NCBI RefSeq assembly: GCF_001949145.1
Contig: NW_019091401.1
Coordinates: 922,546 to 986,545 of the forward strand
Reading direction: 5' to 3'
DNA length: 64,000 bases
From: Acanthaster planci
Taxonomy: Eukaryota; Echinodermata; Asteroidea; Valvatida; Acanthasteridae
In this document: piece after piece, positions 20,009 through 33,476 of the stretch
Position numbering within the stretch: the stretch's first letter is position 1
Layout: each line of letters begins with the position of its first letter
Made by a program: the position numbers and the translations under genes
Notes under the pieces: generated by a model
The model's database searches: none
The model's input: the letters and a program-made list of their open reading frames with translations, nothing else
What the model was told of the DNA's origin: nothing

Positions 20009-23000
20009 ACTCCTGTATAGACACAGGTAGTATAAGCGAACGAGAATCAATTTCCTGTCCAAGGAGAGACTTCATCACTCATGGAAAAGAGAAAAGATCT
20101 TCAGTTCTATTTTTAACAGTAACCATGCTACTCTATTTTTGTTACATGTTCATCTGTCTTCTGAAGATGAAGACAGCAGAGTTAGGAGGTAGGAAGTCTG
20201 TGTGGATGTCTGCGGAAGCAGGTGGTGTAATTTAACATGTACACAAATGTATTCATTTTTAAAACCATGTTTGTGGTTATTGAACTTTATTGCAGATGGG
20301 AAGGTTTTGTATTTGTTCCTTGTGGAGGGTGTAGTTTCAACAGGAATCTAAATTCTGACGTCATTGGATCAGTTAACCTACATTTACAGTCATGTTTGAT
20401 CAGTGCGGTGCTGAATTTTGTGATTGAGTCTATTGCATTGAAGAGAGTGACTCTCAAGTTGAGTCAAGTCATCAGATCAAGATCATTGAGTTGAGTCTGA
20501 GTCACCAAAAATGTGTCTTAGATTGGACTCAAGTGGAGCCACTGACCCATCAAAAAAACTCTGGATCAGTGACCATGCGTTGACCACTGGCCAATCTTTC
20601 CTTGGCAACCTATGCACAAATTATATCCTGGTGCCCAGAAAAAATCATACAAGTGATGGACTGATGGTTGCTGATGAACTTTGGCCCATGCTGTGGATTC
20701 GGAGACAGATCCGTACTCCACCATGTAGACTGAAATAAAGCATTAAATTTTAAGAATTTAGCCTGGCTGTAAGGCAGTGTTGTGTGGATATGTGTTTTTT
20801 TAATGGTTAACTTAAAGAATCTTAGAATGATCTATTTCCGTGGGGAAGATGGACTAGGTGCTGATAATATGTTTTAAATAAAAATATTTGCAAAAGGCTT
20901 TTTCAGAATGTCTGTTGATTCTTGAAACCTTTTTGTGAACACACACATGCATGTACATTCCTACTCATTCAAATTAATGAACTGAATCAGGAAAGTCTTG
21001 ATACCGGCATTTTGCAACGCTTTCTATGTAGGTTGATTGGGCGACTTGAAAAAGGACCAGACTACAGCTGTGATGTGGGTCGTGTCCAGCTGTCCAGCAA
21101 GTTATAGTGACAAAGTGGAAAGAATCTTTGATTTTGCTATGGTCCGTGTACAATGCTGGATCCTGACTCATTTTTTTTTAATGGTGGTGGTGGGGGGCTA
21201 AACAAGTAAGCAGCGTTCCAGGTGTACTTTTGCATTAACTGGTCACACCAGTCGTAATTAAGCACCTGCTCAGAAACAATTTCCTGAACAACATCGCTCT
21301 GTCCATACAAAACAACCTTCATTTAAGACAATATCTTCACACTGATTGACTTTAAAACGCTCGTTTTGGGGGGACCCCCGATCCGCCCTTGTCAATGTAA
21401 GATAACAAAAACAGATCATCTTCCAAATTTATGTGGCCGGAATGAGGTCTTGATGATGATCGTTCTATTGTCTGTGTTGGAATTGCAGGTGGAATAGTTA
21501 GCCTTCTTTCTATAATTTAAATAAAATTATACAGCCATGAATATCTATATCTTCCTTTGTTCTCGTAAGTTTGAGTTTTTTGGGGGATGTTATAGTTCAG
21601 AGACATTCGTTAAAATTCTTAATTTCTTAAAATTCAAAAATTTGCAGCTGTTGATTTCTGTTCAAGATTGTTTTCAACAATATTTAGATTTACTAACAAT
21701 TAGGCTTTCAGAAATTCATCTGATTGTCTGGCGTGCCTCAAATTCCTGAGGGACAATACACTTTAAATCAAAATGTGATTTAATTACAAAATTTGCGTCC
21801 TGATACACGTAGATATAAAACCCTGGCAATTTAAAAACAAACGTGTTATGTCCTTTGCTGTGAATATGGTTTTTATATTGGAAATGGAAGTCCTGGTTTG
21901 TAAAAAAAAAAAGAACTTTCTCCCGAAAATCGCCACTGACTTGTGAAGTCTGTACTTTTTTGTGATAATTAAAGGGAACGTCGCATTTTAGTCAGACAAT
22001 GACTTTGAAAAATGTTGCGGGGTTCCGTTAATTTACATTGTGCGTGATTTTTTTTTTCAATTTATAAGTGGCTCTGACCGCAGTGCACTAGTCATTTTGT
22101 TAATGTCTGGTCACGCAATCAAATTGGCCAACACTCGGCCATTTAGATATTCCCCGCCCATCATCATCTAGACCACACTTGCTCCATTGGAAGACCGTAG
22201 CCGGTTGTTCTGATGACCCTGATATCTGCAACAGGTATTTAGTGCTACCTCCACATCTTGAAATGACTGGGGCACTTTCCAGTGTGAACTTCTGGTGTGC
22301 GAGGAATGTCTTGCACCATTCCCACAGCTTTCCGAAAGTCTAGCTTTTAAGCTGAGCTTGACATCTGCCAACACTTATCCGGTCGGGTTTTTCAACACCT
22401 GAGCTGACCGACAGTCGCTCGGACACTAAACTGACGCACCAAACGTAGCGATAAACGTTCCTTGTAGTGTAGAATCAATCCCATGGGGCATACACGTTCT
22501 AAAAAATTCATTAGATAATTTCTAACTCTATCATTGGCCCTGCATTCCTGTTGTAGACGATTTGTCCTTGGTCACCAGTCATCAAAAGGGTCACTTTATG
22601 GTCAATATTTACGGTTTTCGATTTTTTGTTGGGATATACGGTCCCATAGTGACTTTACTGTGCGAGTGTTAACGCGACGTCGTTACCAAGGAGGTTGACG
22701 GGTGTGGCCAAGCTCAACATTCGAGAATAGAGACTCAAGATAGAATCACCGTGGGTCTGAGCGACTTAAAGCAGGTTTTCATTTGTAACGAACGCCGACG
22801 GCACACAAAACGTCAAGACGTAGACAGTCACGAAATAGAAGATGCGTGACGTCGTTCCACCACAAAAATTTAACAAAATGGCGTCCAAAACATTACCCCT
22901 GTCTATTTGGGCCAATGAAACATTCTAAATACTATTTGTAATTGTATGAAATTGGTTTTGGCTTGAGCTTCATTTTGGCGGCAACTATCATTTTACATCA

Positions 23001-24283
23001 CGTCATTTGAATAAGCATTGCTCATTTAAACAGAAAGGAATGAACTCAACTGGTGCCAAAATGAAGTACATGTATTAGGCCTATACCACATTTACTTGCC
23101 TTAAATATTGTTGCTTCGCAAAGTGACAATCTTTGAACCTGTTGCCCTTTTGTGGGACACCCTGTATGTTGGTACAGTGCTCCCGCCATAATGTTCACTC
23201 TACTGATCAAAATACTGAAAAAAAAATCCTTTCCGCCCAGTGATGAACAGCGTTCTCAATAGTCAAAAAATATTATTTACATATATATATATACCGCCCT
23301 CCGTTAAGCAATATATTTTTTGAAATTACAGGCACCCTAGATAAAGCCAAACAAATCACAACCCTTTTTCAAATGCGCCCTTTGCTGAGCTTATTAAGTC
23401 TGGGCGGTCCCCGTCCTTATTATATAGGGACCGGTAGCTAGCTTCGGTGTGCCTTAAGCCCTGTCAATTTGGATACTGAACATCTAAGCTTTTGTCAGGT
23501 CAGTAGCAGTGCGTTAACATGAATTGCGTTTCAGCGATGAAGCAAATAAAACACAAGTACTACCCTTGGCCTCTGCTGGTCATGTGTTGAAATTTATTTT
23601 TCTGTGATTATCATTAATAAATCATTTACGGCAATTTATTTCAAATCAGTTTTTGTGGTTACTATGTTAAATTTTAGATAAATAAACAATTTATGGTGAG
23701 GTTATTTCGGTAACAAAGAAGAAATAGCAAAATATTCGATCAGCTCCTGCTTGATTTGTGCATTGAGTGGGCATCTGCCGGATTCATTACCCGCTACCGG
23801 TCCTATACGTTCAGAGGACGTCTGTAAGACGTCTGGAGACTGCGCACGGGGCGGGAACCAGTCTAATTAAGCCATGCATATGGGAAAAACATTGGAACTT
23901 ACAGTGCCCTCCAATGACTTCAGTTTGACCACAAAGTACCTCTTCCTGTGCAGATTCCAAAAATAATGGTCTCCTATACGCGAATGTGGTTCAAGTTACC
24001 AATCAAGGTTTAAACTTCACAAAAGTATCTAGCCCCATCCCACACAAAATTTTTGTTTTGGAACAAACCGTAATGCAGTGTATTATAAATTAACTTGCAC
24101 CTTTTACTTTAAGTTCCCTCCTCCCTTAAAAGAACGCAAGGGTTCCGCCCCTCTTTCTCTTCCCTGAGACCTTCTGTGCCTTCCCATCTTTGGCTGGAAT
24201 TTAAGTCTTGTTTTGCCTTTACGGGAACTTCTTTCATTACAATGACACAAACTCGTGACGGTTAAAGGCCTTGCGATGGAAGC
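20009..24283. other. NUDT1 3' UTR and convergent intergenic region
   Basis: NUDT1 and the PERCC1-like gene converge here. The NUDT1 3' UTR probably runs to about 20760 and the PERCC1-like 3' UTR to about 24270. Between them there are only short chance frames, an AT dinucleotide run near 23280-23293 and a degenerate inverted similarity (ACCGGTAGC at about 23431 against GCTACCGGT at about 23793) that may mark an old element. No gene is supported. Confidence 0.45.
20734..20739 (+). terminator. Polyadenylation signal for NUDT1
   Basis: A canonical AATAAA about 730 nt after the NUDT1 stop codon, on the same strand, with AT-rich sequence after it. A second AATAAA lies near 20876 and could be used instead. 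Confidence 0.5.
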
Positions 24284-24289
24284 TTTATT
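24284..24289 (-). terminator. Polyadenylation signal for the PERCC1-like gene
   Basis: AATAAA on the minus strand, about 540 nt beyond the stop codon of the PERCC1-like frame. It is the best-placed signal I see. Confidence 0.45.
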
Positions 24290-24823
24290 CGAACGGAGTG
24301 CTGCTGATAGAACTGTGTCAACTATTAACATCATGGAAGTTCGTATATGACTGCTCTAAATGGTGGTTTAGGGCCTTTCAACGTAAATGTGGGTGTTAAC
24401 ATAATGGGGGTATTGAACACAGGCAACGATGCAACTCAGAGGCATGGGGAATTTTACATAAAGTAAGTTTAATTCAAAATTGACTTTATCCGCTTTTTGA
24501 ATTCAGAGGAAAGTTCAGCGAATGAGAATAATTGCTGTTGATCCAAAATTCGGAAACTTGGCGTCATCAGAGCTTTAAAAATAAATACAAACAGCTTAGT
24601 CAATAATCCATCAATTCTCAGATCGGTTAAACTGAAGTTGCCTCTGAGAAAAAGGGGGGTGGCAGTGAACGCGATGGATTCATAATGATGGATATCACAA
24701 CCCTGCCTCTCCGCTTACATGACCCTCGATTCACGTGTTCACACGACAGCGGTCATTTTCATGCAACATACGGTAATGGCGTTGAGGAAACCGATGTATT
24801 AACAGGGGCATTAATGTCATGTA

Positions 24824-25759
24824 TCAGTGACTAATGGTTGTTGCCGTGATCTGACTGTCGTAATCGGAGGTAAAGTTGGCAACGAGATCACTAAAGTCTG
24901 GTGTCTCGTGTTCTGTTATCATGGTAACATGGGGGCCATAACCGACGTTACCAGCCCCACCCGTTCGGGACTGGTCACGGGCACCGGGCTCCATGAAGAA
25001 GCTACTGGGTAGGGCTCGTTTCCTCCACGGTAAGGTTTGAAGACATTTCTGAGAGGAGCCTTGACGCTGCCATTGGCCGCCGTGACGGTCGTTGTTCACG
25101 CTGTCCACACAGCCTCCTATAGCGAAGTCAAACAGCTCCTTCAGGGGCCCCAGCCCCTTTTTGCAGGAATAGTTCGCGTTGGTAACATCGGCGTTTTCGG
25201 TAGATGCCGATGATGTAGATGTACGGGGCGATACGGAAGAATCAGTTCTCCGGCTGCGCCCGGTGGTGTAGGGCTCTGCCGCGTCGCCATTCTGCGCCAC
25301 CCTCAGTAAATCCGCGTAGTACAACTCCCTGCCTGATTTCCCCGAGGCGAAGCGATCCTCGTATAACGTGCCCACCGACTCGGGTTCGTGTGCACTTTTC
25401 TTTCGGCCAAAGTACTTCTGGATGTCTCGATTGACGGCCTCGGCGAACTCCAAAAGCTGCTCGGCAACGTTTGGCTCGGGCTCAGCCAGATCCTCACTGG
25501 CAATTTCCGAGTCCATGTCCGCTGAGGTGTACATGGACTCGTTCTCACTTTCCTCGTCAATATCTTCATCTTCAATGTCCTCCTCTTCCTCATCCTGCTG
25601 TTGCCGGTGACCCATCATCACGTGATCTTGGTAGTTCCTCGGTTGGGCGTAGTAATCGTACCCACCCATCGGATGGTGGGGGTGTAGCGGGAAGTTGTGG
25701 CCGAAACTGGCTGCCGACATGCCCTGGCCAAATCCCACTGCCATTTCGGTGGCCATCAT
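24824..25759 (-). CDS. PERCC1-like: PERCC1-like protein (enteroendocrine-associated family)
   Basis: A 311-residue frame in one exon. An in-frame TAA lies about 33 nt upstream, so ATG 25759 (followed by a second ATG) is the start. Residues 1-50 are His/Tyr/Met-rich and 56-74 are a Glu/Asp run. Five blocks then match, in order, what I recall of human PERCC1: LLEFAEAVNRDIQKYFGRK (102-120), GRELYYADLLRVAQ (143-156), LGPLKELFDFAIG (203-215), ALPSSFFMEPG (249-259) and ETPDFSDLVANF (285-296). Vertebrate PERCC1 is a short acidic protein without a known enzymatic fold. It is needed for enteroendocrine function, and loss of its enhancer causes congenital diarrhoea. No signal peptide or membrane segment is seen, so a cytosolic or nuclear location is inferred. 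The homology call rests on memory of the vertebrate protein and should be confirmed by search. Confidence 0.72.
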   Translation of the reverse strand: MMATEMAVGFGQGMSAASFGHNFPLHPHHPMGGYDYYAQPRNYQDHVMMGHRQQQDEEEEDIEDEDIDEESENESMYTSADMDSEIASEDLAEPEPNVAEQLLEFAEAVNRDIQKYFGRKKSAHEPESVGTLYEDRFASGKSGRELYYADLLRVAQNGDAAEPYTTGRSRRTDSSVSPRTSTSSASTENADVTNANYSCKKGLGPLKELFDFAIGGCVDSVNNDRHGGQWQRQGSSQKCLQTLPWRKRALPSSFFMEPGARDQSRTGGAGNVGYGPHVTMITEHETPDFSDLVANFTSDYDSQITATTISH

Positions 25760-25881
25760 GTCGCCGAAATATATTGGGAGAATCTCTTCGGTTTATCTTA
25801 ATACAAGAGCCGACTGCTATAGCACTGAGGACCTCCACGTCTAAGGTGTCCAAAGGTTGACGAAGAATTAAATATGGTAAT
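25760..25881 (-). other. 5' UTR part of the PERCC1-like coding exon, with splice acceptor
   Basis: On the minus strand a long pyrimidine tract (TTTCTTTCCCCCTTTTTTGC) followed by ATCTTGCAG ends at 25882, an excellent acceptor 122 nt before ATG 25759. It implies at least one upstream noncoding exon. Confidence 0.6.
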
Positions 25882-28800
25882 CTGCAAGATGCAAAAAAGG
25901 GGGAAAGAAATATATGAGAAAATACACGTACTTGTTCTTCACTCTGCAAGGTTCAACGCGGTCATTCTACGCGTTATGGCAAGCAGTCTCCTAAGCTTAG
26001 TGACTGCACGCTGAGGACATATTACGCACTCGTAAACAACGCAAACGTGTTTCACGTGCGCTCGTATCAGGTCACCATTCCAATCACAGACCAATCCAAG
26101 TATCACTGACAGCACCACAAGTCTGGAAGGAAAACAAGGCGCAACAAATACCCCAAGTCGAAAACCTGAATTAATTCTCCATCAGTTTCAGCTGTTTGGG
26201 GATTCTGTCATTGAAATGCGTAATGGCGCGCGTCTCGTTTTGTTCGAAATCACATAGATTTTTGTGTGTGTAGGCCATCTATGCCGTGGCCCTGAAGTAT
26301 GAAACGGCCATGCATCAAAGCATGCTCAGATTACTGACGCGACAATCCAAGTAGGAATTTGATATATATACACACACCAACGCAGGAAGACATCCTCTAA
26401 ACGTGAACGACTCATCGAGTGTAGGGTTTACCTTCCTACAGAATAAAGACGGGCACAGGCTACTGTTTGATGAGGGTAATGATGCGATCATGGCGGACGG
26501 TTCCACCAGACTTCAGCTGACGCGAGTCATTTGCCCTGACGACACTGCCCAAGCTGAGCTACCGGGCCTGAACTTTGGACAGGAAAATGGGAAATGTCAA
26601 CTCGCCCGGTCTACATTATTTCGAGCAGAATTCAGTTTTTTGTGAGGTTACAGGAGAAAAGGCTACGTGTGTTTTAATTGTCCTAAATGGAAAGTACTGT
26701 CGATTACGTGCTGGATGTTTTTCTTTGTAAACCATTGGCAAGTCTTCACAGTTTTGTTTGTTCTAAAATTTCTGCAATCTAAACTCAATAATGAGTAAAC
26801 ACGAGATGAAGGTTGTCTTATTATTTAGGAACAATTTGATCACTGCCAATAAATACCTATGGTGTCATAAAGAATGACAAGTGTCGATCAAAAAAGGGAA
26901 AAATAGAAGTTCAAAATGTAAAATCAACTGAGGTGTCTGAAACTGTCGAATTTAACCATATTGGTGCTCTTTAACTTAAACAAAATCTCCACAAGTCAAT
27001 TTCGTGTTTATTTGATGAAGAAAATTCCACTTTTATTGCTATATATTCCAAGTTTATCATTCACTGTTAACAGCAGAATCAGTCATGACAGAGCCGTGTA
27101 TTTCATATCCGTTCGTTAAGTCTCTGCACAACAGTCCCCTGATAATGTTTCACGGGTGTGAAGCATGATGATGAGCTATATATGCAGGCCGAGGCGTTGA
27201 TGTGGCAGCGCCGTTACATTCCCGGCTTCCATGTGTGTCTGTGTGTAATAGCCCTTTCTCCGGCCCACTATACTCTCTTCGGGCGCAATTGAACTTGGCA
27301 GCCTGTCAACGACCCGCCTGGCTGGTTGCTGTCCACCGTGCAGACCGAGGCGGGCAAAATATTAATGGAAACAGCATCAACCCCCATCCAGCGCCGGCCA
27401 GTGTGGAGAACTGTGCAAACACCATCTGCAAACGAATTAACGTCAAGCCACGGCCATATATCACTCCGGTTTTAGTCAAAAGGACAAGTAGTTATTAATG
27501 CTTACCCCAAGCCCCCCCCCCCAAAAAAAACCTGTGTGGGGATTATTATTGTTGTTATCGAAGGGAGCGTCAATAGCCCCCTAAACTGAAGAGCCGTCGA
27601 TGGTTTCAGGCCAACAGGCCTATTTAGGAGTCTGCTGCTTCATTCTCAAGCCGTGAGGATCGGGGGGAAAATATCTCAACCAAGAAGCTAATTACCGTTA
27701 GCCACCAGCTTTTTTTGTATTGATGGAGTCAAGTATCAGAAAAGATCATAACACCTTGGCACTTAGTCGCCGGACCCCGCTCTTTTCATTCGACTGGAGA
27801 GAGTTTGTATAGTCGACTCGTGCTCGAGCAATATACACTCACGCGCATGAGCATTAAAGATAGCCAGACGAAGTCTACCGACTATGATCTGGAGTAGCCA
27901 GGATGTGTCTCTACTGCAATTTAAAATAATGGACTGCACTTTTTCTCTAGGTGTTTGTGGCCTCGTGTCCCAACCTGACAGTTACTGTAACCCAACGACT
28001 ATTGACTGCACCCCTTTGTTCATCGACCAGCAATCGTCAATATCAAAACGTACGATAGCAGTCCATTAGCAATGTCTCGCCACTCAGCATTTTAACCGTT
28101 ACATGACATTTGATGTCAAACTTGTACTTTCGCTTGAAAAGAAATCCCCGCCCTGGCGGAAACACTGCTTATAGTGACAGACATGAAGCACGTGAACTCA
28201 TGAAGTATCCACTGCACATGCGCATAAACTTTGTACATGTACAGAGACGAATTAAGACGCCTTTCCATGTGAATCTCTTTTGGATGCGTTTCGTACACGA
28301 TGCGTGCAAGCGTTACAATTTCACGGACACAATCTACCCATGACAAAACACACGTGTGCGTTGCGTTCGGTCGTCAAAATCGCTCCAGGGGCGTTTCTGG
28401 CGGATACGCAAAGCTTGGCGCAAGTGTTGAAGCGCATCTGGAAAGGCGCGCTTTATCAAGATAATTTGTCTGGAAGATGTTTTGATACTTCGAATAAAAT
28501 CTGTCCTTTGGCTTTCCCAATGTTTATCCAAAACTCTACCACCGGTCAATTCTGAATGCCTGGCAATCCTCACCTAAATAAAGGAAAATGTGTTGGGGAG
28601 TTGTATCGGTGTTACTGAACACTATGTCTTCAAAGCTACCCAAGCGTTCAGGGATTGTATCTGAAAGATACTGATCAAAGGAGTCTGAAACGTTTCCTGA
28701 AATACTGCACTTTTGCCTTGGTTGTCCTGCTTGCATGACGATGGTTAGGGCCCACGCTCGCGGACAATCTGGAAGTACTAAAGTTTCGTATTCTGTGATC

Positions 28801-31800
28801 ACGTCTCCCCTTAAACAAACTTTTATTTAAATGGTACAATGGAGACACTGTGAAACCAACCTGAGTATTGGTTGCCTTTTCATTTTGTAACTTAAGATCG
28901 GACATTTGGAACAAGTGGAAGTCAAGGTAAATTCTTGACTGTTTGACGGTACGGCATGGATCGTTTGGTCCCACGTGTTTGCCTCTCAGTCAAACAGCGG
29001 CCCTATAGTCATGTTGGCTTCGTCAAAAGGCTAGAGAGACAGGGAAATGTTCCCAGATGACAAAATGTTCTCTTGCCGGGAGGAAACTATACGTTGAAGG
29101 GAAACTCATTTTTTTCCTCGTGCGCACAACATAATAATCTCAAGCGCACGACATTATGTTTTGTGCGCACTAGTTCATTTTCTCGTGCGCACGAGATACT
29201 TACAGGAGTTCAATTTCTTTTATTTCGTGGGCACGAGATAACTATTAAGAAAATTACTGTCCCTTTAGGGGCTCCGTGACAAGAGGTTTGTGTTGAATTC
29301 CACATTCTTATTACTGGCAGTCTAAACGCTAAACACCACAAGGGATAAACTTGGATTGACGCCGTTTTCAAGTCGAGGTCAATGCCAAATGAATTTCCTA
29401 TTGCGCTTTAATCAGATTTCTCTGCATTCGAGTTTCTGCGCAACACTTCTTGCAGTACTTAGACCAAATCAAAAGAAATACCAGGACTTTACATAGATAT
29501 TTATTTGAATGAAATAATTACAATGGTACAAGGGACAAACAATGGGAAATTAGATTTGTACACACTGCTTCAAATGAAAACTCTCAATATTTGAAATGCA
29601 GAGATGTACCGTTTGATTGGAAAAGAGGACCGGCATAACGTGATAGTCACGACATGCTGTTGTTTGAGACAGGAGCGTTTCGGTACTTACCACAACGGTC
29701 CGTACGATGCAGTCTGTCACTTTACTTTAATGAGCCAACGACTGGAGTTACTCATACCCCAATTGTCGGCTGGAGAAACAACGACCAACTTGTCGGAGCC
29801 AAGTTTTGTCATGACGGTTAACACTGCACGAACTTGAACGGTATAAAGGACAACATGCCTAAATGACGGACATTAAATTACTGGACGAGTGTGTTACACA
29901 TAGCAAGTGAGCGTAACTATTTCTCTGAAATTCTGAACTACTCCAAAACGTTTTTTTTATAACCGATTTTCGTCTTCTGGAAAAAAATAATTTAAAAGGG
30001 TCGTGCAGCATAAAAGCCAGTAACCATTCACTAGAATTCCACAGAGAGACGTCTGTAATTAAGTCGACGGATAAGTCGCTGTATGGGCCAAACTAATAAT
30101 GACAAATGTTTGAATGGAAACTGATTTATGAGATAACAGATATATGCATGTGGGAACGTGTTTCGAAGAGAAAAGATCGTTTTCAATTAGCACATGTTCT
30201 CTTTTATTTGATAAGGTGTATACAGTACCAAAGGGAAACGCACTTTCTTTTGTGTAACAGGTATCTCACAGTACCGATAGGGGTCGCTGAGACAAATGAG
30301 TTGTCATTATTGGCGTCGCTTCCTTTCACTCTAATTATCGTTTCAATGTTACGTGGTTTGATAGGAGAACTGTCCCTTTTTTAATGAAAAGGAGAACATC
30401 AGTTCTTTTCCATTTTGAAACGGACGTAATTTGAAGGTGTCAACTGTCGTGCAGTATTTTACAGTTCCACTGAGATTTCTTTCAAAGATATCCGATCGCA
30501 CCGTCGTCTTGTAAGAGAATGCCTGGGCGATCTTGACAGTTGGAAATTGTACAGAAAATTAGAATATTGTTTGATGATTTCTTCCTATATAAAAAGCTAT
30601 AATATATTCTAAGGAAAGGATTTTCAAAAACAGCACAGAGGAGCAAAGAAAAGAAATGAAGAAAGAGAACAAATCAGATATTTTTAAGAGAATCGAAAGA
30701 GAACAAGTCATTCGGAGCAGCAACCGATCATGATCATGAGGGAGAACACAACTTCTTGCCATCCTGGTTGACAACACTCTTCAATATTTTTGCCACTTAG
30801 TGAAACTGTAAATAGCATGGGACCATCAATATATCATTTTTGGCGGGAGGCGAATCATTCAAAACTTGACTCTCCTTAATCGAATTGCAAAATCACTAAC
30901 GATCCAATGTTAAACGGGTTCTTTCAATGTGACGAAAAGACCGGACTGCTTTAGCCCTCGATGAATCCTAAAATGGGACACCTGCCACATCTTCAGCCAC
31001 GTATAAATTCCATGTTGATGAGTTTTAATTTAGTAAGTTTTGTTCAGTAAATTTCTTGCAAATCTTTGCCTACCGCCCTCACGGAATGTCAAGTTTTTGA
31101 CAAAGGGAGCCTTCATTAATCGATTCGTCTAGTCGAGGTAAAAGCTTAGCAGACGCATGAGTACAGGTGTAATCTTATTGCACACACTAATGTAAAAAAA
31201 TGCACTTGTCTAATTCTGAAGAGACCGGAGTTCTCCTATTGCTTCGGGCCGAGTGCTGGCATAATTGTGTGAATGCAATTTTTGTCACTGCAAAACCTTA
31301 CTTGTCATTCTTTGGCACATTAGACGACATCGTAACAACTCATCAAGAAATAAGCCATCCAGAAAACCTATTTTCGGTTGTAATCTTTGTATGAAACAAA
31401 CAGTTTGTGACACGTACTTGATCAACCCGCAAACAAATTGATGATCACTGAAACAATAAATTAATTTATAAAAATCAGTAATGGTGGACGTGTCCAACCA
31501 ACCGGTCAATAACACTTTTCTGAGCACTTCCCTCTGCTATAAGTTCGTATACATGTTTGAACGCCAAACACATTATGAGTGTGGATGGATAGTGTTTTGC
31601 CATGTTTAGGAAATTGACATAAAGCTTGTAAGCATCTAAACATATTTAAAAGTGAGGGCAAGATTAAAATTGAGTGTAGTTTCCAGAGTGTATGAACATA
31701 AATCTACTAATTACAATGTCTATTTAACTTATCTGTTTGCGTCTGATTAAATGAAGCACAATTTTATATTTCATAAAAACCGGTATGATTTTTCACCAAT

Positions 31801-33337
31801 GATGGTCACTTACAAGGCGTCCACACCTGTTATGAATTTTCATGCCCCTGCTCTTCCTGAAATACCCGTGCGCAATGTAGAATGTCAGAAAATAACTGTA
31901 TGGTTGCGAAAAGGGCGCACTTTGCCTAAGCTGCCAGGGAGCGTTCAAGTTAAAACCCTTCGTTCCGAGCTGTCAAGTCAAAAGCTTTTCGGTAAATGTA
32001 TTCTGCAGAACCACTTAGGTCATGTACAACAGATTCCAAAAAGGGTCCTTTCCCTATTGAAATAAACACATGCAATGTCTCAAGATGTCTTTTAAAAATA
32101 AGGAAAAATTTCCTAGTTATGCATTTTCTCCGATTTATTCGCCCCCAAAAGCCGTTTGTAGCCTATATTTCGTAATCTTTTTAAATGTTATTTTCGTCAT
32201 TTTGTGATGTTGTATCGAGCGTGTTAAAGGTCCAGTTCGGTGGAAACCTTTTCTTTTCAGAGAAATTCTGCACATTATATGCCTTTCAATTGCCAAGCCC
32301 ACCGGAATTCGCTTTTCAGCACCCCAAGGTTCTAGCACGCATCCCCCCCCCGTCAAAATCCCGCTGTGACTGAATCAACTACGTAACAAGCTGCGGTCGG
32401 ACATACCACGGTCGTCTTTGAGCAACAACAGCGGCCGCTCGCAAGTAAGTTCGTAAGGCGTTCGTGTCATTGTCATCCACAGTCGAAACATTCGAACGCG
32501 GTCATGTATCAGCATCTGATCTTCAGTCCGGTTTCCCTGACATTGTAATATATTTTGCATCATCTCAAACTGGAGACAAATCACATTCCAGTTCCTCAAA
32601 GAAAAACATGCAATCGCACGTAAAACTTGAACAAGATCTTTTTTTCTAGTCTTACATTTGAGTCTTTTCCACGTAGAGTAGTTAGTTTTCCCGATAGGTT
32701 TGGTTTTGGAAATAGTGAATGTTTGAGGCACGAAAGAAATTAATGTGCAAAACAGTGTCGAGTGAGTACATTTTCTCAAATATTTGACGGAAATAGTTGG
32801 GATCCATGACGGTGTGCATGTGCCGGTCAAATTTTGACTCAAGGAATACAACGTAGACATGTTTAGCCTATTAGTATCGTTATTTCTAATCTTCTTCAAA
32901 ATTTATCATATCTTACCGTGCTTACAAATTCAAATCCTGCTTTGTCATGTAGGCCTACATACCTGGTTTGTACATGTATTTTCATTCCACAAAACAGTTC
33001 TTTCGAACATGTAAGGGATATGTGTCATTAGACAATTATCACCGGGATGACAGTGTAGGTTTCCGCGCACTGATGAAGTTATAGATGCAATGTATGGAGA
33101 ATTAAGTTACCGTTCATTTTGTCCCCTGTATCACAATCAAAACCTCAAGAAATAAGGTTTTTTAAAACAAATGCGTTTCCGTGAGAGAAAGGAAAGGCTT
33201 TTTTGTGTTGTCTTGAATCTTTTCACAAGAGGTACCAGACTTTTCAAAGATCGAACTTCCTTAAAAACACGTCATCATTTGGAAAGTGATGTTTTGAAAA
33301 ATGTGTTCAGGAAAAGAGATGAAAGTGCATAACTTAC
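25882..33337. other. Proposed first intron of the PERCC1-like gene; no other gene seen
   Basis: About 7.5 kb of mainly AT-rich sequence without a supportable coding exon; frames at 26403-26645 and 32375-32899 look like chance. A cluster of degenerate TCTCGTGCGCACGAGA palindromes lies at 29116-29245. If the leader exon at 33.3 kb belongs to the PERCC1-like gene, this is its intron and a likely place for enhancers. Confidence 0.4.
29116..29245. repeat. Cluster of CGTGCGCACGAG palindromic repeats
   Basis: A perfect 16-bp palindrome TCTCGTGCGCACGAGA at 29181-29196, with partial copies around 29117-29168 and 29224-29240 (CGTGGGCACGAGATA). Probably the end-repeats of a decayed mobile element. Confidence 0.55.
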
Positions 33338-33453
33338 ACGCTGTAATCACCACCATGGAGCCCGACGAGTCGAGGTGCACCTAGTCCAAATGAAGACAGC
33401 CGCCAGACTGAGCCGATGGTAGTGGCTGCATACTGCTGCCAGCAAAAGTGCAT
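33338..33453 (-). other. Candidate noncoding first exon with splice donor
   Basis: Starting about 30 bp downstream of a minus-strand TATA box, this stretch ends in CGT|GTAAGT (donor at 33337-33332), an ideal 5' splice site. It contains short upstream ATGs, at about 33433 (16 codons then TAG) and near 33356, but no long frame. Joined to the acceptor at 25881 it would form the leader of the PERCC1-like mRNA. The link is inference from strand, order and splice signals only. Confidence 0.5.
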
Positions 33454-33476
33454 AGTCCTGGAAGCCCCATTCGGCT

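Noticed and set aside
26403-26645. 80-codon plus-strand frame near the PERCC1-like 5' side
   Set aside because: No splice context or family resemblance.
32375-32899. 174-codon minus-strand frame
   Set aside because: Composition looks random, with no family features or splice context; frames of this length occur by chance in AT-rich DNA.
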